From positions 1 through 9,491 of the forward strand of contig JAKPMW010000374.1 in assembly GCA_029548715.1 (NCBI GenBank): 9,491 nt of DNA. Reading direction: 5' to 3'. A program made the position numbers and the translations under genes. The first letter of the stretch is position 1; every line of letters starts with the position of its first letter. The notes beneath the pieces are model-generated. The model ran no database searches. It saw nothing but the letters and a program-made list of their open reading frames with translations, and was not told the origin of the DNA. This document shows, in pieces, positions 1-7,164 of this stretch. The stretch is from Spirochaetota bacterium. Its GTDB lineage: Bacteria > Spirochaetota > JAGLSM01 > JAKPMW01.

Positions 1-816
1 CCGACGCGTCCGGCCAGGGAATGGCTCTCCAGCGCGACTGGCAGACGGCATGAAATCCTCAGGGATATGCTTTGCCGGCTGTACCAGGGTATTCCTCTGG
101 ACGGGAAAGGACTTTCGTGGAATGCTCTGTACCAGTCCTGCGTTCCTGCCCGAACACTCGTGGGTGTGCGGGACTGGACCGAGACCTGTCTTGCGGCCCG
201 TGAGCTGATGGATGAGGTCAGTTTTTTCTGGCACTGTGGGGTTCTTGCCCTCCAGTTGACAGCCGGACATGTGCAAAAGATCGCGCTGATCGGATACGAA
301 AAACTCGCCGCCCGACAAGAGGGTTTACTTGTCGTGACGGGAGACATGACCATCGTGATTGCCGAGCAGGCTGCATCGCCTGTGCAAATCCTGCTGCTGA
401 CTGCATTTTGCCGGATTGAAAGAGACAGTGGAATGATCCGGGCTCGTCTTTCAGAAAAGTTTTTCATTGAAGGACTGGCTGCAGGATATGATGGCGAGGC
501 TTTTTTGCAGATGCTGGAAAAGGCAACCGGCCAGCCCTTGCCCCAAAACATCGTCTTTACGATCAAGGACTGGATGCATACGACCAGCGGGGCAAGGTTG
601 CAGATCCGGCCCGTGCTGCATATCGCGGAAGAAAAGCTTGACGAGCTGATGCATGATCCTGCCTTTGTCAAGCTGGTTGACCGGCGCACCGGGCCGAATG
701 ATATTATTCTTGATGGAACGAACGAACGTGAACTGGGTGTCATCCTTGAAAGACACGGGATTATTCTGGATTATGATCCTCCTGGGCGGGGTGCTGCTGA
801 CGGCCTGCGGGCTTAA
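1..816 (+). CDS. Helicase-associated protein, XPB/Ssl2-like C-terminal region (5' partial)
   Basis: The reading frame is open from base 1, so the start lies outside the window; 271 residues and a TAA stop are visible. The sequence resembles the bacterial helicase-associated XPB/Ssl2-like domain (Helicase_C_3 family). It shows an EWL segment near the visible start, a strand segment LLVVTGDMTIVIAEQ (around nt 320-370), then RLSEKFFIEGLAAGYDGEAFL, a Leu-Glu-Lys helix, and PLPQNIVFTIKDW, followed by a tail matching the family end (DPAFVKLVDRR...ELGVILERHG). In related proteins this region accompanies or substitutes for a superfamily 2 helicase core in DNA repair. No Walker motifs are visible, so helicase activity cannot be claimed; they may lie upstream or be absent. 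The last 80 or so bases also encode the start of the next gene in another frame. Family assignment is by recalled pattern, not by a search. Confidence 0.75.
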   Translation, partial: PTRPAREWLSSATGRRHEILRDMLCRLYQGIPLDGKGLSWNALYQSCVPARTLVGVRDWTETCLAARELMDEVSFFWHCGVLALQLTAGHVQKIALIGYEKLAARQEGLLVVTGDMTIVIAEQAASPVQILLLTAFCRIERDSGMIRARLSEKFFIEGLAAGYDGEAFLQMLEKATGQPLPQNIVFTIKDWMHTTSGARLQIRPVLHIAEEKLDELMHDPAFVKLVDRRTGPNDIILDGTNERELGVILERHGIILDYDPPGRGAADGLRA

Positions 817-2035
817 GGACGTCGAGTATTATCACGCGGCGGGTGTCAAGGCCGAGATGGCCGGGAAGACCAGTGAAGCAGTCGCAGCCTATACTGAGGC
901 GCTCAAGCTTTTGCCTGAACACTATCCCTCCCTGTTCAATCTCGGGAATATGCACTATCTCGGGAAAAACTGGAAGGAAGCGCGCAGGCAGTACGTCAAG
1001 GCCATAATCGAAAAAACCAATGCCTCTGATGCCTGGTGCAATCTCGGGCTGACATATGTGCGTCTCAAGGAGCGGGACAAGGCGTACGCGTGCTTCCAGA
1101 ATGCATGGAACCTTGACCGGACAAATACAACTGCCCTTTTGGCACACGCGGGCTCGCTGGTAGAGGAGGGCAAGACCAGTGATGCGATCGCTGTTCTCGA
1201 AAAAGGGAAAAAGGCCAAGGATGGCAGGATTTTTTTCAATCTCGGGATGTTGCTCTATGAATCAGGCGAATTTCTGAAGGCTGATGATGCATTCAGGACA
1301 GCCTGTGGGGTGCTTGCGGATGACCTCAAGGCTGCCATCATGAGGGTTCGCTGCCTGATCAAGCTCGACAAGGAGGCGGATGCCCGTGTTGCCCTGGATG
1401 CCGTCAAGAAACTTGATTCAAGCGGTATTCAGACAGCACTCCTGCAGGCCGAACTGGATTTCATGAGAGGGCAGCTTGATCAGTCCGAAAAGGCTGTCAG
1501 GGAGCACCTTGACCTTTTTCCTGACAGTCAGGCGGGGCTCCTGCTTTCAGGTGAGATCGCCGCCAGGCGTGGTAACCTTGAATTGGCCCTGGCCCGTTTT
1601 TCGCGGGCGGCACAGGTCGACTACAGGAGCAAGGAGGCGGCTTTGCGGGCGGTGGATATCCTCTTTACACTCAAGCGGATTGACATGGCCCGGGACAGGC
1701 TGAGTGTGCTGGTGAGATCCTTCCCCGAGGATGTACGGATCCTGGACGGACTGATGCGTGTGTACTTTCAGCAGGGGTACTATGACAAGGCCGCTCAGTA
1801 TGGCGAACGGCGAATTACGGCTGGAAAACCGGCGCACGACGTTTCAGTGATAACAGGTCTCTCGCATCTGATGAACGAGGACGTATCCCGGCGCAGGGTC
1901 GATCGGGGCATTGAGCTTCTTTGGCCTCACCGGAATGCAGAACCACGAAACAGACTCATGTTGCGGTATCTGTACGGGGCGCTGGTTGAAAAAAAGGATG
2001 CAAAGCGGGCAGCCGAGATCCGAAACCTGCTCTGA
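737..2035 (+). CDS. TPR-repeat lipoprotein
   Basis: A putative envelope lipoprotein built almost entirely of tetratricopeptide repeats, which usually hold protein partners. The N-terminus has a lysine, a hydrophobic stretch and the lipobox LLTAC with the lipidated Cys encoded at 806-808, so the mature protein should be anchored to a membrane outside the cytoplasm. At least nine helical repeat units follow. The clearest are the first three, with patterns such as AVAAYTEALKLLPEHYPSLFNLGNMHY and DAWCNLGLTYVRLKERDKAYACFQNA. Later units are more divergent. The start is uncertain: ATG 713, GTG 728, GTG 737 and TTG 746 are all in frame. GTG 737 gives a 23-residue signal peptide; TTG 746 gives 20 residues and has GGGTG six bases upstream; ATG 773 leaves only 11 residues before the Cys and no positive charge. 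Every plausible start lies inside the preceding gene. The specific role is unknown. Confidence 0.8.
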   Translation: MSSLKDTGLFWIMILLGGVLLTACGLKDVEYYHAAGVKAEMAGKTSEAVAAYTEALKLLPEHYPSLFNLGNMHYLGKNWKEARRQYVKAIIEKTNASDAWCNLGLTYVRLKERDKAYACFQNAWNLDRTNTTALLAHAGSLVEEGKTSDAIAVLEKGKKAKDGRIFFNLGMLLYESGEFLKADDAFRTACGVLADDLKAAIMRVRCLIKLDKEADARVALDAVKKLDSSGIQTALLQAELDFMRGQLDQSEKAVREHLDLFPDSQAGLLLSGEIAARRGNLELALARFSRAAQVDYRSKEAALRAVDILFTLKRIDMARDRLSVLVRSFPEDVRILDGLMRVYFQQGYYDKAAQYGERRITAGKPAHDVSVITGLSHLMNEDVSRRRVDRGIELLWPHRNAEPRNRLMLRYLYGALVEKKDAKRAAEIRNLL

Positions 2036-2129
2036 GGACTGCATCTGCCGCTACTGTTGCCTACAGCCTGTCTTCTTTTTTACCGACAAACAAGGTTGAG
2101 TGCATGTATTTGACGGTGGGAGGAAGATG
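2036..2129. other. Intergenic spacer without a recognised signal
   Basis: This 94-nt gap is the longest in the window. It has a pyrimidine-rich run ending in six T residues (around 2080) but no stable inverted repeat before it that I can find, so I do not call a terminator. The sequence TTGACG near 2109 is too close to the following start to be a usable -35 box. The right end carries the strong ribosome binding site of the next gene. Confidence 0.4.
2118..2126 (+). promoter_or_regulatory. Strong ribosome binding site deciding the start of the 2130 gene
   Basis: GGGAGGAAG lies just before two consecutive ATG codons at 2127 and 2130. The GGGAGG core ends six bases before 2130, ideal spacing, and three bases before 2127. 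This favours 2130 over the upstream in-frame GTG at 2100. Confidence 0.7.
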
Positions 2130-3119
2130 ATGCTTGAGATCCTGATTAACGGAGAGCCGCTCTCAGGCCGGCTTGAAGATGAAAAAACGCTCAATGATGT
2201 GGTCAGGTCAGTTGAGACATGGCTTGTCGCTCAGGACCAGGTCATCACAGGCCTCGAAGTCGATGCAGAGCATGTTGATCCTGCTGACCGGCTGTTTTTG
2301 ATGCAGCGGCCAGTCTCTTCAGCCGGCCGGATCAATATCATGACGGCATCCCTTGCCGAGCTTGAAGGTGAAAGCAGTATCGAGATCATGCGGTATCTGG
2401 CTCGTCTTGATTCTGCACTCCGGCGGGATGACGAGAGTTTGTTTGGCCAGGATGCCCGTGAAGGTGTGCGCTGGGTCACCGGAAGCCTGAGACTTCTGGC
2501 AGGAATCCATCACCTTGACCTGAATATCTTTCCTTCATCTGAAAAGTCGCTTGCTGTGGTGATCGAGCGGCTGGAGAAGGTGGTCGGCCTGCTGGACGCT
2601 GCTCCTGAGGACGAATCGGCCAGAAAGATGTACCGGTCCGTACTCGAAGAGTCCGTTGAGGTCTTGCTGACGGATGCATACGATTTTCTTCTGCTGGTCA
2701 ACAAAAGGATTGATGATGACGGTGATATCCCCGGCCAGGCGCAACATCTTGCAGAAGCGTTTTCCGAGCACGCCCAGGCGGTAGTCACGATTTCAGCAGA
2801 CCTGCAGACTGGCAATGAGGCAAGGGCCATGGCCGGGATTCAGAAAACAGTCGTGCTGATTGAGGAAATGATGCGTATGCTGGACAGGGCCGGGCGGCGC
2901 TATGGTGTGCGGATGGAGAGTATCAATTTCGGGAACGAGAGCCTGCAATCCTGGATGGCACGCATGATGGAAACCGGAAACAATATCATCACAGCCTTTC
3001 ATGACAGGGATACGGTTTTGCTTGGGGACTTGTTTGAGTACGAAGTCAGCCAGGAGCTTGAAAAGGTCCCGGGGTATCTGGACGCCCTGATTGCTGCGCT
3101 GGCTGTGGGCAATGACTGA
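2130..3119 (+). CDS. Unrecognised protein: beta-rich N-terminus plus long helical body
   Basis: A 329-residue soluble protein without signal peptide or membrane segment; I do not recognise a named family with confidence. The first 65 or so residues (LEILINGEPLSGRL, a helix with TLNDVVRSVETWL, then VITGLEVDAEHV) look like alternating strands and a helix, reminiscent of a small beta-grasp or ubiquitin-like fold. After a strand around GRINIMTAS, the remaining 250 residues look helical, rich in Leu, Glu, Asp and Met, with amphipathic segments such as SLAVVIERLEKVVGLLDAA and AGIQKTVVLIEEMMRMLDRAG. There are no catalytic or metal-binding signatures. The stop codon overlaps the start of the next gene in ATGACTGA, suggesting translational coupling and perhaps a joint function with that putative regulator. 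Start 2127 is an equally possible one-codon alternative. Confidence 0.8.
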   Translation: MLEILINGEPLSGRLEDEKTLNDVVRSVETWLVAQDQVITGLEVDAEHVDPADRLFLMQRPVSSAGRINIMTASLAELEGESSIEIMRYLARLDSALRRDDESLFGQDAREGVRWVTGSLRLLAGIHHLDLNIFPSSEKSLAVVIERLEKVVGLLDAAPEDESARKMYRSVLEESVEVLLTDAYDFLLLVNKRIDDDGDIPGQAQHLAEAFSEHAQAVVTISADLQTGNEARAMAGIQKTVVLIEEMMRMLDRAGRRYGVRMESINFGNESLQSWMARMMETGNNIITAFHDRDTVLLGDLFEYEVSQELEKVPGYLDALIAALAVGND

Positions 3120-4029
3120 CAAGATCGCCGCAGAGGAACGGATACTGGCTCCCGAAGAGCTTGTCCGTCTGTTTTACAGGTATCCGATCAACGGATTCCC
3201 TGTGCTTGACGACGAGTATCGTTTCAGTGGTGTCGTCCAGAAGCGGTACATCGTCAACAGTCTCCCTGAATTCAGGGCCAACCGGATGGATACGCGGCGG
3301 ATTATCGAAAAGCACGTCTATTGTCCCGCTGAGGGAGATATCGTCAGACTGATTTTTGGGGACAGAAAGATCCAGCCCTTTCCTGTCCTGCACCGACATG
3401 GACGGTATCTGGGCGAGTGGTCTCTCTCGAAATTTTTTCAGGTATTTGACACGGGGACGCTTTCGGGTCTGATCGAGTATGAACAGGTGTTTTCAGGAAT
3501 GCCATACCCGGTACTCATCATTGACGAGCGGGGGCTCGTGCTTGCGGGAACGGCTGTGTTTGCCCAACAGTTTTTCCCCGTGACTGACGGACAGGGCGAG
3601 AGGAAGAAGCTGAAATCTCTTGCCCGGAAGGCCGGCTGGGACTGTGAGGACCGGACGGACGGTATCAGGCTTCAAAACGGCCCGGGATATGTTTGTCATG
3701 CGGATCTTGTTCCCATCGAACAAAAAAACGGGAAAAGGCTGCAGCTTGCCCTCTTTGGCTCATCATCTTCACCACGCGGAGAGGCGGCAGGGTCGCTGGC
3801 GGGTGAAGAGCGGGCAGACCTGGATAAGGCGGGGGCACTCGCCCAGGCACATCTCCCGCATGAGAAGACCCTGGTTGCGGCCGTAGAGAATCTTGAAATG
3901 ACGATGATCAGGAATACGCTTGATGAGTGCGGCTTCAATGTCTCCTGGGCTGCTGCCCGGCTGGATATCCCCAGGCAGACCCTGCAGTACAAGATGGTCA
4001 AATACGGGATACGCAGCACAAGCCTTTGA
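3112..4029 (+). CDS. Putative CBS-PAS-HTH_8 (Fis-type) DNA-binding regulator lacking AAA+
   Basis: A 305-residue putative transcription regulator. Residues 14-50 contain a CBS-like half (INGFPVLDDEYRFSGVV) and residues 70-112 a second (IQPFPVLHRHGRYLGEW); CBS pairs commonly bind adenine nucleotides. Residues 118-215 look PAS-like, beginning YEQVFSGMPYPVLIIDERG. After a Ser/Ala/Gly-rich linker, residues 251-300 form a Fis/NtrC-type helix-turn-helix: LEMTMIRNTLDECGFNVSWAA, then ARLDIPRQTLQYKMVKYGI. The layout recalls sigma-54 activators of the CBS-PAS-AAA-HTH kind, but the AAA+ ATPase with Walker A and GAFTGA is absent, so it should not activate sigma-54 RNA polymerase by the usual route. I chose ATG 3112, which overlaps the previous stop by 8 nt, over an upstream in-frame ATG at 3091 that would add seven residues. 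Targets and ligand are unknown. Confidence 0.8.
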   Translation: MTDKIAAEERILAPEELVRLFYRYPINGFPVLDDEYRFSGVVQKRYIVNSLPEFRANRMDTRRIIEKHVYCPAEGDIVRLIFGDRKIQPFPVLHRHGRYLGEWSLSKFFQVFDTGTLSGLIEYEQVFSGMPYPVLIIDERGLVLAGTAVFAQQFFPVTDGQGERKKLKSLARKAGWDCEDRTDGIRLQNGPGYVCHADLVPIEQKNGKRLQLALFGSSSSPRGEAAGSLAGEERADLDKAGALAQAHLPHEKTLVAAVENLEMTMIRNTLDECGFNVSWAAARLDIPRQTLQYKMVKYGIRSTSL

Positions 4030-4057
4030 CTGCCGGATGCCGTATCTTTGAAACGTC

Positions 4058-5932
4058 ATGAAAATAGTGATTGATGGTCTGAAAAAAGAAATTGCGGGAC
4101 GGCTTCTGGTTGATATCCCGTCTTTTGAATTCAGAGCCAACAAGCGGACAGTGATTGTTGGACCCAACGGCTGTGGCAAGACCACTCTTTTTGGATTGAT
4201 TGCCGGACGGCTTGAGCCTGATGACGGACGAATCGTGACCGAAAAGGGCAGACTCTCCCTGCTTGAGCAGGACTTTCCCCAGGGGCTGGCTTCAGGGACT
4301 CTTTTTGATGTCTGCGCCGATGCCTGCTCTCACCTCGCAAGGCGTGAAGAAGAGCTGCATGCACTCGAGGAGCGGTTTTCGTCCCTCAATGAGGCAGCCC
4401 GCTTGCGCTATGCTGACCTGCGCGAAGCCTTTGAGCGTGATGGAGGATATGACTGGCGCAGGGAGGTCCGGCTTGTTCTCGAGGGAATTGGTTTTACCCG
4501 AGAGGAGATCATGCGCCCCGCTGCGACTTTTTCAGGCGGACAGAAGAGACGTGCACTCCTGGCCCGGGCCCTGGTTTCGGAGCCCGAGATCCTCCTGCTT
4601 GACGAACCGACAAACCATCTTGACCTCCAGGCCATCGACTGGATTGAGCGCTGGCTCGTTGCACGCCGGGGGACAACCCTGATTATCTCGCATGACCGGC
4701 ATCTGATTGATGCCGTTGCCGATGAGATAGTCGAATTTCGCAACGCCGGGCTCGAACGCTACCCGGCACCGTTTTCTGCCTTTCGTGACGAGCGTGCGAG
4801 AAGGAATGAAGCCCGGATCAGGCAGTGGAAGCAGCAACAGGAATTTATCGAAAAAACAGAGGACTTCATCCGCAGAAACATTGCCGGTCAAAAGACAAAG
4901 CAGGCCCAGTCACGCCGGCGGATGCTCGAAAAAATCATTCTTCTTGAGCCACCGGCACGGGACAACTCATGGAGACTCGGGATCAGCAAGGCTGTCGCCG
5001 AGGGAAAGACGGTTGCCGAGGCCGTGGGCCTGAGTATCGGGTATGATGATACCACGTTATTGGACAATGTATCACTCAGCCTGTACCGGGGCGAAAAGGT
5101 GGCCATTGTCGGGAACAATGGTTCCGGCAAATCAACCCTCATCAGGGCTTTTCTGGGGCAGCTTTCCGGCTTTGGAGGCCAGGTGCGGCTTGGTGAACAG
5201 TGCCGGATCGGCTATTTCCCGCAGGAGGGCGGCGAGCTGGATCCCGCCCTGAGTGTCTATGACGAAATAGCCCGTGAGCGTCCGACAGCCCCCGAGGAGG
5301 AATTGCGCACAATCCTTGGTGCGTTTCTCTTTTCCGGAGATGATGTGTACAAGAGGGTAGCGGTTCTCTCCGGAGGCGAAAAGAGCAGGCTTCTTCTGGC
5401 CAAGCTGTTTTTGCGTCAACCCAATCTTTTGATCATGGATGAACCGACCAACCACCTTGATCTTGAGTCGCGGGTCATGCTTGAAAACGCACTCTCCGAG
5501 TTTGACGGAACACTGCTTTTTGTCTCCCATGACAGGGCTTTTGTTGACACGGTCGCGACAGCCATCTGGCATATCGAGGAGAGTTCGGTCCTGCGGCTTG
5601 AGGGCAATATCGAGGACAACCGGGCCCGCCTTTTTCCTGCAGCCCGTTTTGTTGAAAAGGACGCGCAGCCCAAAAAAGGCGCCGACCAGCCCCGTCCGGC
5701 AGGTTCGGACGGAGGACGTGCTCTTGGACGGGGTGCCAATCGCTACAAGATCGGAAGAATCGAAGAAGCAATATCAGATCTTGAGGAGCGGATACGCGAA
5801 GAGGAATTGAAGATGCTGGATGAGGAAGCACTGCGGGATGGCCGGGTGTATGCCGCTATCGCGGAGGAGTGCCAGCGGCTGAAACACGAACTTGACGAGA
5901 GGTACAAGGAATGGGAAGAAGCATGCGGTTGA
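4058..5932 (+). CDS. ABC-F family ATPase (Uup/YdiF-like)
   Basis: A 624-residue duplicated ATP-binding protein without membrane segments. The first nucleotide-binding domain has Walker A GPNGCGKTT (35-43), signature SGGQ (159-162) and Walker B with DEPTNHLD (182-189, catalytic Glu183). The second has GNNGSGKST (352-360), SGGE (438-441) and DEPTNHLD from 461 (Glu462). The linker between them (about 235-300) is charged and helical and contains FIRRNIAGQKTKQAQSRRRML, typical of the ABC-F linker that reaches ribosome-bound tRNA. A basic, low-complexity stretch near 530-560 leads into a C-terminal Glu-rich coiled coil (about 565-620), as in Uup. ABC-F proteins act on ribosomes, relieving stalling or, in some subgroups, protecting from antibiotics; which applies here is not decidable by eye. 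No clear ribosome binding site precedes the ATG; the previous gene ends 28 nt upstream. All ATPase motifs look intact. Confidence 0.95.
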   Translation: MKIVIDGLKKEIAGRLLVDIPSFEFRANKRTVIVGPNGCGKTTLFGLIAGRLEPDDGRIVTEKGRLSLLEQDFPQGLASGTLFDVCADACSHLARREEELHALEERFSSLNEAARLRYADLREAFERDGGYDWRREVRLVLEGIGFTREEIMRPAATFSGGQKRRALLARALVSEPEILLLDEPTNHLDLQAIDWIERWLVARRGTTLIISHDRHLIDAVADEIVEFRNAGLERYPAPFSAFRDERARRNEARIRQWKQQQEFIEKTEDFIRRNIAGQKTKQAQSRRRMLEKIILLEPPARDNSWRLGISKAVAEGKTVAEAVGLSIGYDDTTLLDNVSLSLYRGEKVAIVGNNGSGKSTLIRAFLGQLSGFGGQVRLGEQCRIGYFPQEGGELDPALSVYDEIARERPTAPEEELRTILGAFLFSGDDVYKRVAVLSGGEKSRLLLAKLFLRQPNLLIMDEPTNHLDLESRVMLENALSEFDGTLLFVSHDRAFVDTVATAIWHIEESSVLRLEGNIEDNRARLFPAARFVEKDAQPKKGADQPRPAGSDGGRALGRGANRYKIGRIEEAISDLEERIREEELKMLDEEALRDGRVYAAIAEECQRLKHELDERYKEWEEACG

Positions 5933-6819
5933 TGAGCATCGTGCTCATGCTGGGAATCAGTGCTGCTGCCTGCAGCAGGGGGGGCTCACAGTCTGTCACG
6001 GATAATGCCTTTCCGCTTGTTGCATCCCGCTGGACAAACGCGGCCTGGCTGGAGGATGTCAGGCGCGGCTTTGCAGCCTACGAGGCGAGGGATGCGGCCG
6101 GTGCCGAGGCAGCACTGGCTGCAGCCTGGAAGAGGGGCTGCAGGGATTCACTCGTTGCCTATCGCTATGCCTTTGTCCTTGAGCGCAAGCAGGACACCTC
6201 CAGGGCAAAAGCACTCTACCTTGAGGCAGCCGGGCTTCTGGCGAAAGAATACCCCGGACATCCTTATGTGCGTGAGGTCTGGCATAATCTCGGCCACATT
6301 GAGTACCGGGCCGAACGATTTGACGAGGCTCTTACCCTGTACAGGAAGGCAATCGATACCGGGAAGCAGGCTACGCCCGAGATGGCCTTCAGCATGGGGA
6401 TGGCCCTGCGGAGGATGAAGCGGTATGCGGAGGCCATCGGCTGGTTTGAGAAGGCTGACCTTTCGGACTTCAGGACAAATTTTTACATGGCCGATGTCTA
6501 TTACGAGCTGAAAAAATTTGACCTGGCGATGCAGGCCATGGAGCGTGCGGTCAAAGCCGATCCCCGCTCGGCCAAGGCGCTCGGCTCGCTGGCGCATTTC
6601 TGGTATGCACTTTCCGAAAGACGCGAAGAGAGCGGGGATTTTGACGCTGCCCAGGATGCGATCCGGCAATCGGTCGGCATGTATGGCCGGGCGATTGCGG
6701 CCGGGGGGACGAACTATATCGAATATCGCAAGGCTGCAGAGGCCCGGGTCAGGGATCTCGAGAGGCTCAGGGCAGCGGCAAGGACAAATGGCCTGACGCG
6801 CATCCCGGCTGCAGAATAG
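5911..6819 (+). CDS. TPR-repeat lipoprotein (second copy type)
   Basis: A 302-residue putative lipoprotein. Arginines near the N-terminus, the hydrophobic stretch LMSIVLMLGISAAA and Cys21 form a lipoprotein signal; the lipobox has Ala rather than Leu at -3, which spirochaetes tolerate. The body contains TPR units: a degenerate one around residues 50-85 (AAYEARDAAGAEAALAAAW), a clear one at 122-152 (EVWHNLGHIEYRAERFDEAL), another near 157-187 (AFSMGMALRRMKRYAEAIGWF), and one near 190-222 (YMADVYYELKKFDLAMQAMERA). It overlaps the ABC-F gene by 22 nt from ATG 5911, or by 10 nt from in-frame ATG 5923, which has GGAAGA four bases upstream and may be the true start. It is much shorter than the TPR lipoprotein at 737-2035 and not an obvious recent duplicate. 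TPRs suggest a scaffold role in the envelope; the partner is unknown. Confidence 0.85.
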   Translation: MGRSMRLMSIVLMLGISAAACSRGGSQSVTDNAFPLVASRWTNAAWLEDVRRGFAAYEARDAAGAEAALAAAWKRGCRDSLVAYRYAFVLERKQDTSRAKALYLEAAGLLAKEYPGHPYVREVWHNLGHIEYRAERFDEALTLYRKAIDTGKQATPEMAFSMGMALRRMKRYAEAIGWFEKADLSDFRTNFYMADVYYELKKFDLAMQAMERAVKADPRSAKALGSLAHFWYALSERREESGDFDAAQDAIRQSVGMYGRAIAAGGTNYIEYRKAAEARVRDLERLRAAARTNGLTRIPAAE

Positions 6820-6861
6820 GGTGCTTATCCAGACTATCTGAAATTCACACGGGAGCAGGGC

Positions 6862-7089
6862 ATGGCAAAATTTGGTGACCGTTTCAAATACTGTCCGTAT
6901 TGTGGAAAGCGTTTTCGCTATGAGTGCGAATGCCCGTATGGAAAGCATGTCCGGATGAAGCTGGATTTTGACGAACGCTTGCGCGAACTCTACGGAAAGC
7001 GGTTTTGTCCATGGTGTGGTTCCCGTTCGACAAAACTGGAGTGTCCGCTCTGCAGGAAGGCGTTTGACCGGGAGGACATGTTTTACTGA
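6862..7089 (+). CDS. Small double zinc-ribbon protein
   Basis: A 75-residue protein with eight cysteines in four close pairs: CPYC (11,14), CEC (22,24), CPWC (49,52) and CPLC (61,64). The spacing suggests two treble-clef or rubredoxin-like knuckles, each able to hold one zinc ion. The intervening segment is charged, and the whole protein is rich in Lys, Arg, Phe and Tyr, consistent with binding nucleic acid or a protein partner. There is no signal peptide, so it is probably cytosolic. GGGAG at 6851-6855 ends six bases before the ATG. It sits 42 nt after the lipoprotein gene and 75 nt before flgN. I do not recognise a named family. The regular Cys placement makes chance coding very unlikely. 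Confidence 0.85.
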   Translation: MAKFGDRFKYCPYCGKRFRYECECPYGKHVRMKLDFDERLRELYGKRFCPWCGSRSTKLECPLCRKAFDREDMFY

Positions 7090-7153
7090 ACGTGTTTTTT
7101 CAATTAACCCGCCCCCAGGATATGACGACAATCGGCATGAGATACCTTCTCGA

Positions 7154-7158
7154 AGGGG
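7154..7158 (+). promoter_or_regulatory. Ribosome binding site deciding the GTG start of flgN
   Basis: AGGGG ends six bases before GTG 7165. An ATG at 7160 is in another frame and too close to this site, so GTG 7165 is the supported start. Confidence 0.6.
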
Positions 7159-7164
7159 AATGCC

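Noticed and set aside
1..12. The first bases, CCGACGCGTCCG, resemble a cDNA-library adaptor (CCCACGCGTCCG).
   Set aside because: One base differs, and the helicase-like reading frame runs through it and on without a break, so chance similarity is likelier than vector carry-over.
2080..2095. T-rich run after the first TPR lipoprotein as a terminator.
   Set aside because: No GC-rich inverted repeat precedes it, so it lacks the hairpin of an intrinsic terminator.
2100..2129. Longer GTG start for the 2130 gene.
   Set aside because: The strong GGGAGG lies downstream of it and fits ATG 2130.
3091..3111. Longer start for the CBS-PAS-HTH protein at ATG 3091.
   Set aside because: It adds seven residues encoded within the conserved-looking end of the upstream gene, and the interlocked ATG at 3112 is the more typical coupled start.
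7090..7164. Possible flagellar sigma-28 promoter or sigma-70 promoter before flgN.
   Set aside because: I looked for TAAA with GCCGATAA at the proper spacing and did not find it. A TTTTCA/GATATG pair exists but is too weak to call.
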